Of a stretch of 6,091 bases of DNA, positions 5,165 to 6,091 are shown piece by piece. The stretch's first letter is position 1. Every line of letters begins with the position of its first letter. The notes under the pieces are model-generated. The model made no database searches. It was given only the letters and a program-made list of their open reading frames with translations, and was not told the DNA's origin. Made by a program: the position numbers and the translations under genes. The stretch comes from Pseudomonadota bacterium (GTDB taxonomy: Bacteria > Pseudomonadota > Alphaproteobacteria > Rhizobiales > Xanthobacteraceae), in assembly GCA_021779635.1 (NCBI GenBank), contig JAJYAH010000449.1:1-6091 (forward strand), in the 5' to 3' direction.

Positions 5165-6091
5165 ATGCCAAATCCGAAGTCCTTTTTCCGGGTTTTCACC
5201 GAAAGCGGCCCGCTGATCGCGTTGGCTGTCGCGGTGATGCTGCTGGCCGGGATCGCCGGACCGGCATCGGCGCAGTTTTTTAATTTCGGCTTCGGCGGAC
5301 CGCCCCGGCCTCCACAAGGGCTGCCGCAACGCGGCGGCGCACCTAGCGGATTCGGTTGGCCGGGTGGCGATCTGTTCGCACCATTTCAGCAGCAGGCGCC
5401 GAAACGAATCCGCGAGGATTATTCTCGCGCGCCGCCACCGGAGAAGCGCGAGACCGTGCCGGAGCGCAACGTGCTGGTGCTCGGCGACGGCATGGCGGAC
5501 TGGCTCGCCTACGGTCTTGAGGACACCTATGCCGATCAGCCCGACATGGGCGTGATCCGCAAGCCAAAGACCTACTCCGGTCTCATCAAATATCAGCCCA
5601 AGGGCGATCCGGCCGACTGGGTCGCCGCCGCCAAGGGCATCCTCGCAACCGAGAAACCCGAAGCCATCGTCGTTATGCTCGGTCTCAACGACCGCATCTC
5701 GATGCGCGAGCCTGCGGTCGATAAAACCGACGCCAAGTCGACCGAGAAAAAGGACGCCCGCGTCAAACCGGAGGCCAAGCCTGCGGACGCGAAACCCGGC
5801 GTGAAGCCGGATGACGCCGCGGGCAAGCCAGGCGAAAAAGCCGTCGACACTGAATTGCCGCCGGACGATGCCGCCGACAGCGACGCGCCGCCGGTCACCG
5901 CGCCGGAGAAGAGCACGCGCTCGCCGAACGGCCTCTATGAATTTCGTGAGGAGCGCTGGGTCGAGCTCTACAACAGGAAAATCGAGGAACTGATCGCCGT
6001 CTTGAAGTCCAAGGGCGTGCCGGTGCTGTGGGTCGGACTTCCCGCAGTGCGCGGCACCAAGACGACTGCCGACATGCTGTTCCTGGATTCG
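5165..6091 (+). CDS. Exported DUF459 / SGNH-hydrolase-like protein, 3' end outside the window
   Basis: An open frame of 309 codons from ATG 5165, uninterrupted to the last base, so the gene continues. The N-terminus is a signal peptide (LIALAVAVMLLAGIAG, likely cut after ASA36), then a Phe/Gly/Pro/Gln-rich low-complexity segment (37-80). The SGNH-type core begins with NVLVLGDGMADWLAYGL (102-118): the position of the GDS nucleophile motif reads GDG, so the usual Ser is absent at that spot. YQPKGDPADWV (143-153), then VVMLGLNDR (169-177) as the block-III-like G-x-N-D motif, then a ~75-residue Lys/Asp/Pro/Ala-rich insertion (~181-255), and then the fold resumes with FREERWVELYNRKI and VPVLWVGLPAVRGTKT (285-300). 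This order matches DUF459 proteins as I recall them, some of which lack a classical Ser. Role: possibly polysaccharide or peptidoglycan de-/acylation in the periplasm, which fits the transglycosylase neighbour; this is inference. The Shine-Dalgarno is weak. An ATG at 5149 is out of frame. Confidence 0.85.
   Translation, partial: MPNPKSFFRVFTESGPLIALAVAVMLLAGIAGPASAQFFNFGFGGPPRPPQGLPQRGGAPSGFGWPGGDLFAPFQQQAPKRIREDYSRAPPPEKRETVPERNVLVLGDGMADWLAYGLEDTYADQPDMGVIRKPKTYSGLIKYQPKGDPADWVAAAKGILATEKPEAIVVMLGLNDRISMREPAVDKTDAKSTEKKDARVKPEAKPADAKPGVKPDDAAGKPGEKAVDTELPPDDAADSDAPPVTAPEKSTRSPNGLYEFREERWVELYNRKIEELIAVLKSKGVPVLWVGLPAVRGTKTTADMLFLDS

Overview
The window looks like chromosomal DNA of a high-GC alphaproteobacterium, most likely Nitrobacteraceae (Bradyrhizobium/Rhodopseudomonas type). 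This rests on the GC-rich codon use, on a divergent galU / MltB-like transglycosylase pair followed by a DUF459-type SGNH protein, and on a Phd-VapC toxin-antitoxin pair. The assignment is from recalled family resemblance, not a search.

Layout. (1) 1-~120: the end of an insertion sequence. The first 21 codons of its transposase run leftward off the window. (2) 75-1115: a caspase-family (C14) protein with Sel1-type repeats. It keeps the His/Cys dyad, but its 5' end abuts the IS and the end of the caspase domain is missing, so it is probably a decaying or remodelled gene. (3) 1116-1403: a lower-GC stretch with no convincing gene. (4) 1404-2290: an accessory cassette on the minus strand. A PIN-domain toxin and a Phd/YefM antitoxin, with a recognisable promoter and a tandem palindromic operator, lie between two imperfect 48-bp direct repeats. 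The right repeat is the real 3' end of a DUF7662-like gene and the left repeat is an orphan copy of such an end. (5) 2243-3372, minus: galU followed by the DUF7662-like gene with a 4-bp overlap (GTGA), a likely two-gene operon. (6) 3373-3575: divergent intergenic region. (7) 3576-5003, plus: a secreted MltB-type lytic transglycosylase with a C-terminal peptidoglycan-binding domain. (8) 5165-6091, plus: the first 309 codons of an exported DUF459/SGNH-like protein that continues past the window.

How the genes fit together. The right half is ordinary cell-envelope housekeeping: UDP-glucose supply for polysaccharides, peptidoglycan cleavage, and an exported SGNH-type protein. The left half is accessory DNA: an IS, a damaged caspase gene and a TA module that appears to have entered at the 3' end of the galU operon while leaving a complete final gene. 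I see no rRNA, tRNA or CRISPR array. The most interesting signals are the repeat-bounded TA cassette and its CTAG-rich operator. Nothing here convincingly shows a wholly new multi-gene system.
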